Positions 8,580-16,608 of a stretch of DNA of 64,000 nt are shown here, in pieces. Source of the stretch: Salipiger thiooxidans (GTDB taxonomy: Bacteria > Pseudomonadota > Alphaproteobacteria > Rhodobacterales > Rhodobacteraceae); the NCBI RefSeq assembly GCF_900102075.1, contig NZ_FNAV01000001.1, forward strand, positions 124,001 through 188,000, in the 5' to 3' direction. The stretch's first letter is position 1. Each line of letters begins with the position of its first letter. The notes beneath the pieces were generated by a model. It worked only from the letters and a program-made list of their open reading frames with translations. It had not been told where the DNA came from and did no database searches. The position numbers and the translations under genes were made by a program.

Positions 8580-8827
8580 CGATCGATGGGGATGGTTAAT
8601 CCGATGTAACACACCACGATCTGTCTCCCTTGCTCAAAGTCCTTCACTGATACCATCGAGCGCTCCACTACAGCACAGGGTCCGCCGAATTGCGCGTGTT
8701 TCCCGTTCTGCGTGTGGATCCTTCCCTTTCCCGCCGGGAACGGCCAGTGTGGATGGCTCCCGCATAGCAAGATGGAAATGAGACTGCGTGTCCCTTTTCA
8801 GAAGCGGTCTTGTGTCCGGCCTGTTTT

Positions 8828-8870
8828 CGCGGTTCGCACCGCGGTAGCGTCCACCTGCGTGGACGCTACC
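8828..8870. repeat. Two adjacent perfect hairpins
   Basis: The first has a 6-bp stem (CGCGGT/ACCGCG, 8828-8843). The second has a 12-bp stem (GGTAGCGTCCAC/GTGGACGCTACC, 8843-8870). Each has a four-base loop. They share one base and sit 38 bases before the left copy of the long inverted repeat. There is no T run on either side, so a terminator role is doubtful. They could be the folded end of a mobile element. Confidence 0.6.
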
Positions 8871-8908
8871 CATAGAACGTCGCTCGCCGGCTCAAGGCTC
8901 GCAACAGG

Positions 8909-8996
8909 CTCACACCCTGCGAATAGGTCTGCAGGATCTGGACATCAGAGCCGGACAGACTCGTCTTGAACCCGATCCACCAGATGCCGGGACTGA
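8909..8996 (-). repeat. Left copy of the long inverted repeat flanking the TAXI operon
   Basis: By direct alignment, about 80 of 88 positions match the reverse complement of 15997-16084. The longest exact blocks are 19 bases (8943-8961), 17 bases (8980-8996) and 15 bases (8963-8977). Read leftward, both copies keep an open frame with the pattern SPGIW-x-IGFK-x-SLSGSD-x-QILQ-x-YS. The repeat is therefore probably a duplicated coding relic, perhaps from a mobile element. In this copy the frame runs on for about 20 more residues. The family is not recognised. Confidence 0.85.
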
Positions 8997-9339
8997 ACAA
9001 CGAGACAGGAGCCTGTCACGTTTCGATTTTTCCCCATGGATGCCCTGTAACACCTCAATAATACCCCTCAACGCACTGCTTCGGACGGTGGCAGCCGTCC
9101 GGGCTTCCGCAAGTCTCCGTCGCGGTTGCAGCGTACGGAGGCGGCGCGGCGGGCCGCGCGCGGGGTCCCGATGGCCGGAAGCGGCGCGTGAGCCGTGCGT
9201 GGCGGATTTCTGCCCCGGCCCGGGCGAAACCCTGCGACGAAAATTGCCGGAACCCCGGCCTCGGCAGTTGTGCGAGCGGATTTCCTTCCTCACAGTGCGG
9301 ACACCACGCGCCTCAAGCGCGTCTTTCTGGGAGGAAATC

Positions 9340-10290
9340 ATGATCAGAACTATTGGGTTCGGCGCTCTGCTCGCCGGCAGCATGTCCCTGTCCGCTCCGG
9401 CCGCCATGGCCGCGGAATTCATCAACGTCCTCGCGGGCGGCACCTCGGGTGTCTACTATCCGCTGGGCGTGGCGCTGGCGGACATCTACGGCCAGAACAT
9501 CCCCGATGCCCGCACGCAGGTGCAGTCCACCAAGGCCTCGGTCGAGAACCTGAACCTGCTGCAGCAGGGCCGGGGCGAGATCGGCTTTGCGCTCGGCGAT
9601 TCCGTCAAGGACGCCTTCGAGGGCAACGAGGACGTGGGCTTCACCAAGCCGCTCGACAAGCTGCGCGCCATCGCCGCCATCTACCCGAACTACATCCAGA
9701 TCGCGGCCTCGGCCGAGTCCGGCGCCGTCACGGTGAGCGATCTGGTCGGCAAGTCGGTCTCGGTCGGTGCGGCCAAGTCCGGCACAGAGGTCAACGCCCG
9801 CAAGATCCTCGGCGCGCTCGACATGAGCTACGACGATCTCGGCAAGGTGGAATACCTGCCCTTCGCGGAATCGGTCGAGCTGATGAAGAACCGTCAGCTT
9901 GACGCGACGCTGCAATCCTCGGGCCTCGGCTCCGCGGCGCTCAAGGACCTGTCGTCGACCCAGGACGTGACCTACGTGTCGATCCCGGCCGAAGTCGCCG
10001 GCACGCTCGGTGCGCCCTATGCCGCAGGCGTGATCCCCGCCGGCACCTACCCGGGCCAGGACGAGGACATCCCGACGCTGGCGATCACCAACATTCTCGT
10101 CACCAACTCTGACGTCTCGGACGAGCTGGCCTACGAGATGACCAAGCTGCTCTTCGAGAACCTCGACCACATGAAGGCCGCGCATGCCGCCGCCGGTGCG
10201 ATCGACATCCAGAACGCAGTGAAGAACTCGCCGATCCCGCTGCACCCGGGTGCCGAGCAGTACTACCGCGAGCAGGGCCTGCTGGACTGA
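9340..10290 (+). CDS. TAXI-family TRAP transporter periplasmic receptor
   Basis: A 316-residue periplasmic receptor. MIRTIGFGALLAGSMSLSAP is a signal peptide with cleavage near AMA-A (about residue 25). The mature start FINVLAGGTSGVYYPLG is the hallmark of the TRAP-associated extracytoplasmic immunogenic (TAXI) receptors. GVGAAKSGTEVNA-like and TNILVTNSDVS regions follow. GGGAGGAAA precedes the ATG. The open frame extends 100 codons upstream but without secretory or family character. It is followed by a long hairpin and the fused permease. Ligands of known TAXI receptors include glutamate and oxoglutarate-type acids, but this one is unassigned. Confidence 0.94.
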   Translation: MIRTIGFGALLAGSMSLSAPAAMAAEFINVLAGGTSGVYYPLGVALADIYGQNIPDARTQVQSTKASVENLNLLQQGRGEIGFALGDSVKDAFEGNEDVGFTKPLDKLRAIAAIYPNYIQIAASAESGAVTVSDLVGKSVSVGAAKSGTEVNARKILGALDMSYDDLGKVEYLPFAESVELMKNRQLDATLQSSGLGSAALKDLSSTQDVTYVSIPAEVAGTLGAPYAAGVIPAGTYPGQDEDIPTLAITNILVTNSDVSDELAYEMTKLLFENLDHMKAAHAAAGAIDIQNAVKNSPIPLHPGAEQYYREQGLLD

Positions 10291-10305
10291 TCCACGAAAG
10301 ACCCC

Positions 10306-10350
10306 GGCGGCCCGGCTCTTTCCGGTAATCCCCGGAAAGCCCGGGCCGCC
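10306..10350 (+). terminator. Large hairpin between receptor and permease genes
   Basis: An outer perfect 10-bp stem (10306-10315 with 10341-10350) encloses a perfect 8-bp stem (CTTTCCGG 10318-10325 with CCGGAAAG 10332-10339) and a six-base loop. No T run follows. Such hairpins after binding-protein genes usually protect the upstream mRNA and attenuate the permease part, giving more receptor than channel. That role is inferred from position. Confidence 0.6.
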
Positions 10351-10370
10351 TTCGTGAAGAGGAGGATGAC

Positions 10371-12512
10371 ATGAGCGTGAATCCGGAGGATGAGATGCGT
10401 TCTGACAACGGTTCCGATACAGCCAGGCCCCCCGAAGGCCGCAGCCGCGCCGAAGAGGTGGTCGAGCTGCACGACGCCCTCTCGGGCGGTTTCCCTGGAG
10501 GCTTTGCCGGGCGGTTCCTGTTCTGGCTGGCGGTGGTGTTCTCGATCTACCAGATCGCCATCGCGGCCCATGTCATCGACCTGCCGAGCCAGGTCATGCG
10601 GGCGGTGCACGTCGGCTTCCTCATGGCGCTCGGCTTCCCGCTGCTGGCCTACGGCCGTGGCTTCGGTTCTGTCGCAAAGACCATTTGCTGGGTGCTGGGG
10701 GCGGCGGGCGTCGCCGTCGCGGCCTACCAGTGGATCGAGTACACCCCGCTGCTGATGCGGGCAGGCGACCCCACCACGCTCGACCTCGTGTTCGGCTGCA
10801 TCGCGGTCTCGACCGTGTTCATCGCGGCGTGGATGCTGATGGGCCCGGCGCTGCCGATCATCTGCGGCATCTTCCTCGCCTATGCCTTCTTCGGGCAATA
10901 CGCCCCCGGCGTCATGCAGACCCGCGGCTATGCCTTCGAGCAGGTGGTCGAGCAGATCGCCTACGGCACCGAGGGCATCTACGGCATCCCGACCTACGTG
11001 TCGGCGACCTACATCTTCCTCTTCATCCTGTTCGGCTCGTTCCTCGAGAAGGCCGGGATGATCAAGCTCTTCACCGACGTGTCGCTGGGCCTCGTCGGTC
11101 ACCGCATGGGCGGCGCGGCCAAGGTGTCGGTGCTGTCCTCGGGCCTGATGGGCACGATCTCGGGTTCGGGCGTCGCCAACGTGGTGACCACCGGCCAGTT
11201 CACCATTCCGCTGATGAAGCGCTTCGGCTACCGCCCGGCGTTTGCGGGCGGCGTCGAGGCGACCTCGTCCATGGGCGGGCAGATCATGCCGCCGGTGATG
11301 GGCGCCGTGGCCTTCATCATGGCCGAGACGCTGGGCGTGCAATACGTCGAGGTGGTGAAGGCGGCGCTGGTGCCGGCGATCCTCTACTTCGCGGGCGCCT
11401 TCTGGATGGTCCATCTCGAGGCCGGCAAGCGCGACCTGCGCGGGCTCTCGGCCGACCAGATGCCCTCGGCCCGCAAGGCGCTGAAAGATGGCTGGTACCT
11501 GATCCTGCCGCTGGCGGTGCTGGTCTGGCTGCTGTTCTCGGGCTACACGCCGCTTTTCGCCGGCACCATCGGGCTGGCGCTCACGGGGATGCTGATCCTC
11601 GGGGCGGCCATTGCCATGGGCATGCCCTCGACGGCGGTGCGGGTGATCTTCTGGATCGTGCTCGGTCTCTGTGCCTCGGCCTTCTTCAAGTTCGGCATCC
11701 ACGCGCTGTTGCTGGTCATCGCCGTGATGATTGCCGCCTGTGCCTTCTTCAGGGGCGGGCGCGAGACGCTGGCGGTCTGCCGCGACAGCCTCGCCGACGG
11801 CGCCAAGACCGCGCTGCCGGTCGGCATCGCCTGCGCGCTCGTGGGGGTGATCATCGGCGTGATGACCCTGACCGGGGGGGCCAACACCTTTGGCCAGTTC
11901 ATCGTCTCGGTGGGGCAGAACAGCCTGTTCCTGAGCCTCGTGCTGACGATGATCACCTGCATCATTCTTGGCATGGGGATCCCGACGATCCCCAACTACA
12001 TCATCACCTCGTCCATCGCCGGCCCCGCGCTGCTCGACCTCGGCGTGCCGCTGATCGTCAGCCACATGTTCGTCTTCTACTTCGGCATCCTTGCGGACCT
12101 CACCCCGCCGGTTGCGCTGGCCTGCTTCGCTGCGGCGCCCATCGCCAAGGAAAGCGGCCTCAAGATCAGCTTCGAGGCGATCAAGGTTGCGGCGGCGGGC
12201 TTCGTGGTGCCCTTCATGGCGGTCTACACGCCCGCGCTCATGCTGCAGGACGGCGGTGCGCTTGCCGGGGCCATCGGCTACTGGCCGGCGGTTGCCTACA
12301 TCGTGCTGAAGGCGCTGATGGCACTGGCGCTCTGGGGGGCCTGCGTCATCGGCTGGCTGGGGCGTCCGCTGGCGATCTGGGAACGGCTGATCGCCGTGGC
12401 CGCCGCCTTCACGCTGGTCGCGGCCCTGCCGATCACCGACGAGATCGGCTTCGCGCTGGCGGTGGTCTTCGGACTGCTGGTCTGGCGGCGCAAGGCTCCG
12501 GTGTCGGCATGA
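10371..12512 (+). CDS. TRAP transporter fused permease (DctQM fusion, TAXI type)
   Basis: A 713-residue inner-membrane protein in which the small and large TRAP permease subunits are joined, as is normal for TAXI systems. An acidic, soluble N-terminus (about 1-45) is followed by four helices of the DctQ part (to about 180). The DctM part then contains GSFLEKAGM, SGLMGTISGSGVANVVTTGQ, EATSSMGGQIMPPVMGAVAF and, in its second half, MGIPTIPNYIITSSIAGPAL. AGGAGGA precedes the ATG. The stop overlaps the start of the DUF1850 gene (ATGA), so translation is coupled. Confidence 0.95.
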   Translation: MSVNPEDEMRSDNGSDTARPPEGRSRAEEVVELHDALSGGFPGGFAGRFLFWLAVVFSIYQIAIAAHVIDLPSQVMRAVHVGFLMALGFPLLAYGRGFGSVAKTICWVLGAAGVAVAAYQWIEYTPLLMRAGDPTTLDLVFGCIAVSTVFIAAWMLMGPALPIICGIFLAYAFFGQYAPGVMQTRGYAFEQVVEQIAYGTEGIYGIPTYVSATYIFLFILFGSFLEKAGMIKLFTDVSLGLVGHRMGGAAKVSVLSSGLMGTISGSGVANVVTTGQFTIPLMKRFGYRPAFAGGVEATSSMGGQIMPPVMGAVAFIMAETLGVQYVEVVKAALVPAILYFAGAFWMVHLEAGKRDLRGLSADQMPSARKALKDGWYLILPLAVLVWLLFSGYTPLFAGTIGLALTGMLILGAAIAMGMPSTAVRVIFWIVLGLCASAFFKFGIHALLLVIAVMIAACAFFRGGRETLAVCRDSLADGAKTALPVGIACALVGVIIGVMTLTGGANTFGQFIVSVGQNSLFLSLVLTMITCIILGMGIPTIPNYIITSSIAGPALLDLGVPLIVSHMFVFYFGILADLTPPVALACFAAAPIAKESGLKISFEAIKVAAAGFVVPFMAVYTPALMLQDGGALAGAIGYWPAVAYIVLKALMALALWGACVIGWLGRPLAIWERLIAVAAAFTLVAALPITDEIGFALAVVFGLLVWRRKAPVSA

Positions 12513-12892
12513 GCGGCTGCCTGATGGCCGGGGCGATGGCACTCGCCCTGGCCAATGGCGGGACCTTCACGCTGGAGTGGACCCATTCCGTGGAGCGCGA
12601 GACCTGGCGCGAGACCTGGCAGGTGACCGGCGACGACCGGCTGCAGCTGACAGGCGCCGCGGTGAAGGGTTCGGGGGCGGGCATGGAGCCCGGCCCCGGC
12701 GGCCATTTCGAGGACGGCTGGTGGGTCTGGGTGCCCGACCTGCCGCCGGTGCCGCGCCTGACTCTGGCCGCCTCTGGCGAGACCCCCTCGGCCTGGACGC
12801 TCTGCGCGGCGAAGTGCGTCGAGCTCGGCGCGACCTCGGGCGCACCCATCGAGGTGGCCCCCTGCGGCGACGAGAGCGCCGAGCAGGGCTGA
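12509..12892 (+). CDS. DUF1850-family protein linked to TAXI transporters
   Basis: A 127-residue protein with a short hydrophobic N-terminus (MSGCLMAGAMALALANG) followed by FTLEWTHSVERETWRETW. The WTHSVE phrase is the recognisable mark of DUF1850 proteins, which commonly neighbour TAXI-TRAP genes. Its function is not known. The N-terminus suggests export or membrane anchoring. It overlaps the permease stop by four bases and its own stop overlaps the kinase start (TGATG), so five genes form one tight operon. Confidence 0.85.
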   Translation: MSGCLMAGAMALALANGGTFTLEWTHSVERETWRETWQVTGDDRLQLTGAAVKGSGAGMEPGPGGHFEDGWWVWVPDLPPVPRLTLAASGETPSAWTLCAAKCVELGATSGAPIEVAPCGDESAEQG

Positions 12893-14691
12893 TGTCCCGG
12901 CGGCGCCCTCTCCTGCGCCGGATGAGGCCGGACAGGCGGTGGCGCTTGCTTCTGGTGCTGCTCGGCGCGCTGCTCTGCGGGGCGCTGGCCTGGCAGGTGA
13001 CGCTTCTGCAGCAGCGCCGCGGGCTCGAGCAGACGCTGCTGGTCAGCCACCGCGCCATCCAGACCGAGATCGACCGCTTCCGCTACCTGCCGCGTGTCGC
13101 GGGCGAGGATGCCCGCATCCACGACGCGCTGAGCGATCCCGGCGCGCCCGGGGCGATCGACGCCGCCAACCGCTATCTCGAGAAGATCGTCACCCAGACC
13201 GGGGCCGAGCGGCTTTACCTGCTGGACGCCGAGGGCCTGACGCTGGCCTCGTCGAACTGGGCCGAGCCCGAGAGCTACGTGGGCCACGACTACAGCTTCC
13301 GCCCCTATTTCACCGAGGCCCGCGCCACCGGCTCGGGCGCGGTCTACGCCATCGGCGTCACCACCGGCGAGCCCGGCTATTTCATCTCGGCCCGCGTCGA
13401 CGATCCCGCGCTCGGCGTCAACGGCGTCATGGTGGTGAAGATCGACCTCGGGCCGCTCGAACAGGCCTGGGCCGAGGCCGGGCAGCGCATCGCCGTCACC
13501 GACCGCGACGACGTGGTCTTCCTGTCTTCGCAGCCCGGCTGGCGCTACCGCCCGCTGACCCCGCTCACGCCCGAGACCCGCAGCCGGCTCGGGGCCTCGC
13601 GGGTCTACGACAGCGCCGCGCTCGATCAGGCGCAGCCCCTGCTGACCCGCGGCTCGGTGCTGCTGATCGAGGGCGAGGGCCGTGCCGCGATCCTGCGCGG
13701 CACCCCTTTCGAGAACGGCTGGCGGCTACTGATCGCGACGCCGCTCTGGCCGGCGGCGGCGGCGGCGGGGGCCACCGCCGCGCTGGTGCTGCTGGCGGGG
13801 CTGCTGGGGCTGGGGCTCGCCGACCTGCGCCGCCACCGGCAGCGGCTCATCGCGCTGCGCCTGCGTCAGACCGAGGTGATGGAGCGCAAGGTCCGCCTGC
13901 GTACCGCCGAGCTCGCCCGCGAGGTCGAGGCCCGCGCCCGGGTCGAGGCGGATCTCCGTGCCACGCAGGCGACGCTGGTGCACACCGAGAAGATGGCCGC
14001 CTTGGGCCGCATGTCGGCGGCCATCGTGCACGAGGTCAGCCAGCCGCTCGCCGCCATGGAGGCCACGCTCACCGCCGCCGAATTCAGCCTCTCGCGCGCG
14101 CCCGAGCAGACCGCCGCACGGTTGCAATCGGCCCGTGGGCTGATCCGGCGCATGCAGCGCATGACCAAGCATCTCAAGAACTTCTCCCGCCGCGAGGCCG
14201 CGCCGCTGGCGCCGGTGCCGGTGGTCGAGGTCGCCCGCTCGGCGCTGGCGCTGACCCGGCCGCGCGCCGATGCGGCGGGCATACAGCCCCGCTTCGAGGC
14301 GCCCGCGGGCGATCCCATGGTGCGGGCCGGGCACGTGCGGCTCGAACAAGTGCTGGTGAACCTGCTGCACAACGCCATCGAGGCGGTCGAGCCGGGGCGG
14401 GGCGAGGTCACGCTGTCCATCCGCGAGACCGGCGGCGAGCTGGCGCTGGCCGTGCGCGACAACGGCCCCGGCATCCCCGAGGACGTGCTGCCGCGCATGA
14501 CCGAGCCGTTCTTCTCGACCAAGATCGGCGCCGAGGGGCTCGGGCTCGGGCTTGCGATCAGCTTCGAGGTGGTCCAGCAATTCGGCGGGCGGCTCGACAT
14601 CCGGAACCATCCCGACGGCGGGGCGGAGATCTCGGTGATCCTGCCGCTGCTCGAGAACCGGAACGGCGGGGAATGGGAGGCCGCGGAATGA
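12892..14691 (+). CDS. dctB: Sensor histidine kinase, DctB-like
   Basis: A 599-residue membrane kinase. A first helix lies at about 17-37, a periplasmic PAS-like/dCache sensor at about 40-275 (with YLYLLDAEGLTLASSNW-type features), and a second helix at about 286-310. A coiled segment (320-365) leads to the phospho-acceptor His380 in VHEVSQPLAAME. The ATP-binding domain has N493 in LLHNAIEAVE, DNGPGIPE, and FFSTK followed by GLGLGLAIS. The start overlaps the DUF1850 stop. DctB homologues sense C4-dicarboxylates. Here the link to a TAXI importer suggests sensing of that importer's substrate. Confidence 0.93.
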   Translation: MSRRRPLLRRMRPDRRWRLLLVLLGALLCGALAWQVTLLQQRRGLEQTLLVSHRAIQTEIDRFRYLPRVAGEDARIHDALSDPGAPGAIDAANRYLEKIVTQTGAERLYLLDAEGLTLASSNWAEPESYVGHDYSFRPYFTEARATGSGAVYAIGVTTGEPGYFISARVDDPALGVNGVMVVKIDLGPLEQAWAEAGQRIAVTDRDDVVFLSSQPGWRYRPLTPLTPETRSRLGASRVYDSAALDQAQPLLTRGSVLLIEGEGRAAILRGTPFENGWRLLIATPLWPAAAAAGATAALVLLAGLLGLGLADLRRHRQRLIALRLRQTEVMERKVRLRTAELAREVEARARVEADLRATQATLVHTEKMAALGRMSAAIVHEVSQPLAAMEATLTAAEFSLSRAPEQTAARLQSARGLIRRMQRMTKHLKNFSRREAAPLAPVPVVEVARSALALTRPRADAAGIQPRFEAPAGDPMVRAGHVRLEQVLVNLLHNAIEAVEPGRGEVTLSIRETGGELALAVRDNGPGIPEDVLPRMTEPFFSTKIGAEGLGLGLAISFEVVQQFGGRLDIRNHPDGGAEISVILPLLENRNGGEWEAAE

Positions 14692-15992
14692 CGGCACTGA
14701 TCCATGTGGTCGAGGATGACGGCGATCACCGGCACGCGCTCTGCGACCTGATCGGCGCGGCGGGGCACGAGGCCGAGGGCTTTGCCTCGGGCAGCGCGGC
14801 GCTCTCGGCCGAGCGGCGGCCCGACCTCGTGCTCACCGACCTGCGGATGCCCGGGATGGATGGGCAGGCTGTGCTCGAGGCGGTGCGCCAGCGCGATCCC
14901 GACTGCCCGGTGGTGATGATCTCGGGCCATGGCGATCTTGCGCAGGCGGTGCAGGCGATGCGCGCGGGTGCCGAGGATTTCCTCGAGAAGCCCTATGACG
15001 GGATGCACCTGCTGACGGTGATCGAGCGCGGCCTGCGCAGCCGCGCCACCCGGGCCGAGATCGGACGGTTGCAGGACCAGATGGCCCGCCGCGACGAGGG
15101 CGGGCTGCTGGGCCAGTCCGCCGCCATCACCGCGCTGCAGGCCCGGATCGCGGCGCTGGCGCCGAGCGATCTCGACATCGTGGTGACGGGTGAGACCGGC
15201 ACCGGCAAGGAGCTGGTCGCCCGCGCCCTCCACGCCGCAAGCGCCCGCGCTGCCGGTCCCTTCGTGGCGATGAACTGCGCGGCGCTGCCCGAGAGCCTCT
15301 TCGAGATCGAGATCTTCGGCCATGTCGCCGGCGCCTTTCCGGGCGCGCAGGACAAGGCCGGCAAGCTCGAGGCCGCCTCGGGCGGGACGCTGCTGCTGGA
15401 CGAGATCGAGGCCATGCCCGCCGCCATCCAGCCCAAGCTGCTGCGGGCGCTGCAGGAGCGCGCCGTCGAGCGCCTCGGCGAGAACCGGCTGCGGCAGCTC
15501 GACCTGCGGGTGATCGCCATCTCCAAGACCGACCTGCGCGGGCTGACGCTGGACGGCAGCTTCCGGCCGGACCTGTTCTACCGCCTCGCGGGCGCAGAGA
15601 TTGCGGTCGAGCCGCTCCGGGCGCTCGGCGACGACATCCTGCTGCTTTTCAGCCATTACGCCGGGCTTGCCGCCGCCCGCTACGGCCGCGAGTTGCCGCC
15701 GGTGGACTATGCGCTGAAGCAGCGCCTGCTGCACCGTCCCTGGCCCGGCAACGTTCGCGAACTGAAGGCGGTGGCCGAACGCTTCGTGCTGGGGCTCGAC
15801 CTGCCCGAGGAGGGCGCCTTGCCGGTGAGCGAACCCGAGACGCTGGCCGACCGGGTCGCCGCCTTCGAAGCGCGCGAGATCCGCCTGACGCTGGAACGCT
15901 GCCGCGGCAACACCGAACGCGCCGCCCGCGCCCTCGGCATGGCGCGCCGGACGCTGAACGACAAGATCAGCCGGTACGGTATCCGGGTGTAG
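14688..15992 (+). CDS. dctD: DctD-like response regulator of the AAA+ sigma-54 activator family
   Basis: A 434-residue regulator. The receiver domain has acidic Asp10/11, phospho-acceptor Asp51 (LVLTDLRMPGMDG) and Lys101. The AAA+ domain has Walker A GETGTGKE (168-175) and Walker B GTLLLDEIE (233-241). The C-terminal Fis-type helix-turn-helix ends the protein (NTERAARALGMARRTLNDKI). The loop that contacts sigma-54 is normally GAFTGA but here reads GAFPGA (215-220), and it is preceded by GHVA. That change may alter or abolish sigma-54 dependence. It overlaps the kinase stop (ATGA) and is the last gene before the right repeat. Confidence 0.92.
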   Translation: MTALIHVVEDDGDHRHALCDLIGAAGHEAEGFASGSAALSAERRPDLVLTDLRMPGMDGQAVLEAVRQRDPDCPVVMISGHGDLAQAVQAMRAGAEDFLEKPYDGMHLLTVIERGLRSRATRAEIGRLQDQMARRDEGGLLGQSAAITALQARIAALAPSDLDIVVTGETGTGKELVARALHAASARAAGPFVAMNCAALPESLFEIEIFGHVAGAFPGAQDKAGKLEAASGGTLLLDEIEAMPAAIQPKLLRALQERAVERLGENRLRQLDLRVIAISKTDLRGLTLDGSFRPDLFYRLAGAEIAVEPLRALGDDILLLFSHYAGLAAARYGRELPPVDYALKQRLLHRPWPGNVRELKAVAERFVLGLDLPEEGALPVSEPETLADRVAAFEAREIRLTLERCRGNTERAARALGMARRTLNDKISRYGIRV

Positions 15993-15996
15993 GTGC

Positions 15997-16084
15997 TCAG
16001 TCCCGGCATCTGGCGGATCGGGTTCAAGATGAGTCTGTCCGGCTCTGATCTCCAGATCCTGCAGGTGTATTCATAGGGTGTGAG
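15997..16084 (+). repeat. Right copy of the long inverted repeat flanking the TAXI operon
   Basis: This is the reverse-complement partner of 8909-8996, about 80 of 88 positions identical. It begins only five bases after the regulator stop. The shared frame (SPGIW, IGFK, SLSGSD, QILQ) ends here at a TAG (16074-16076). The acyltransferase remnant follows immediately, so the repeat marks a junction where DNA was joined. Confidence 0.85.
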
Positions 16085-16595
16085 GCCGCTGAGCCTCGGA
16101 GGGATCGCGCTCATCGTCGGGGCCATCTTCGTCTTCGACGAGCGGACACCGTTTCCCTCGCTCTACGCGCTGGCGCCGACGCTCGCGGCGGCGGCAATCA
16201 TCCTCTTCGCACCGCAGGGAACGCTGGTGGCGAAGCTGCTCTCGATGCGGGCCTCCGTCGGGGCCGGGCTGGCAAGCTGCAGCGCCTACCTCTGGCCCCA
16301 GCCGCTCTTCGCCTTCGCCAGGCTCCGCTCGATGGAGAACTGCATCGCCTTCAACACCAAGGTGCTCGACGACCTGCGCCATCAGGACAGCGTAAAGTAT
16401 GTCGTGCTGTCATCGCCCTTCCGGGCCTATGTCTCGAAGGACCGGCAGGTCCTGGCCCCGGACGGGATCTGCCGCGCCATGGCGGATGGCCACTTCGTCT
16501 ACTTCGACCATGGCCACCTGACCCGCGAAGGCTCACGCGATCCCGGGCGGCGCATGGGCTGGGGCACGATGATCCAGTCCACGCCCGTGAACTGA
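16080..16595 (+). pseudogene. OafA-type acyltransferase/SGNH hydrolase remnant with internal deletions
   Basis: The frame opens with the last helices of an acyltransferase-3 membrane domain (LSLGGIALIVGAIFVFDERT, then TPFPSLYAL and SAYLW-PQPLFAFARLRS). It then jumps to a fragment of the SGNH domain (CIAFNTKVLDDLR, then SVKYVVLSSPF) and jumps again to its end (GICRAMADGHFVYFDHGHLT). Intact relatives have about 650 residues and this has 171. The N-terminal 240 residues, the GDS serine motif and the middle of the hydrolase are gone. At least two in-frame deletions are needed. The left end lies at the repeat junction. Confidence 0.75.
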
Positions 16596-16608
16596 CCGCT
16601 CCCGCCCC

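Larger units (their letters stand above)
8541..9339. other. Gene-free region with hairpins and one arm of an inverted repeat
   Basis: These 799 bases contain no credible gene. They do hold several structures: a terminator-like hairpin (8549-8579), a double hairpin (8828-8870), the left copy of the long repeat that flanks the TAXI operon (8909-8996), a GACAGG/CCTGTC dyad followed by T-rich DNA (9004-9017), and a 7-bp hairpin (9082-9101). The promoter of the TAXI operon must lie in the right part, but I could not find a convincing sigma-70 or sigma-54 (GG-N10-GC) site. Confidence 0.6.

Noticed and set aside
9004-9017. GACAGG/CCTGTC dyad with T-rich DNA as an intrinsic terminator
   Set aside because: The loop would be two bases and the T run is interrupted and seven or more bases away. 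No gene ends just before it on the plus strand.
8997-9339. Sigma-54 promoter before the TAXI receptor
   Set aside because: The TGGC and TGC pairs found have the GG-to-GC distance off by one or more bases, so none fits the -24/-12 rule.
10263-12542. 759-codon leftward open frame
   Set aside because: It is antisense to the fused TRAP permease. The extremely His/Gln/Arg-rich composition is an artefact of codon bias on the opposite strand.
12939-15992. 1017-codon rightward frame spanning the kinase and regulator
   Set aside because: Only its last part, from 14688, is the DctD-like gene. The earlier part is a shifted shadow of the kinase.
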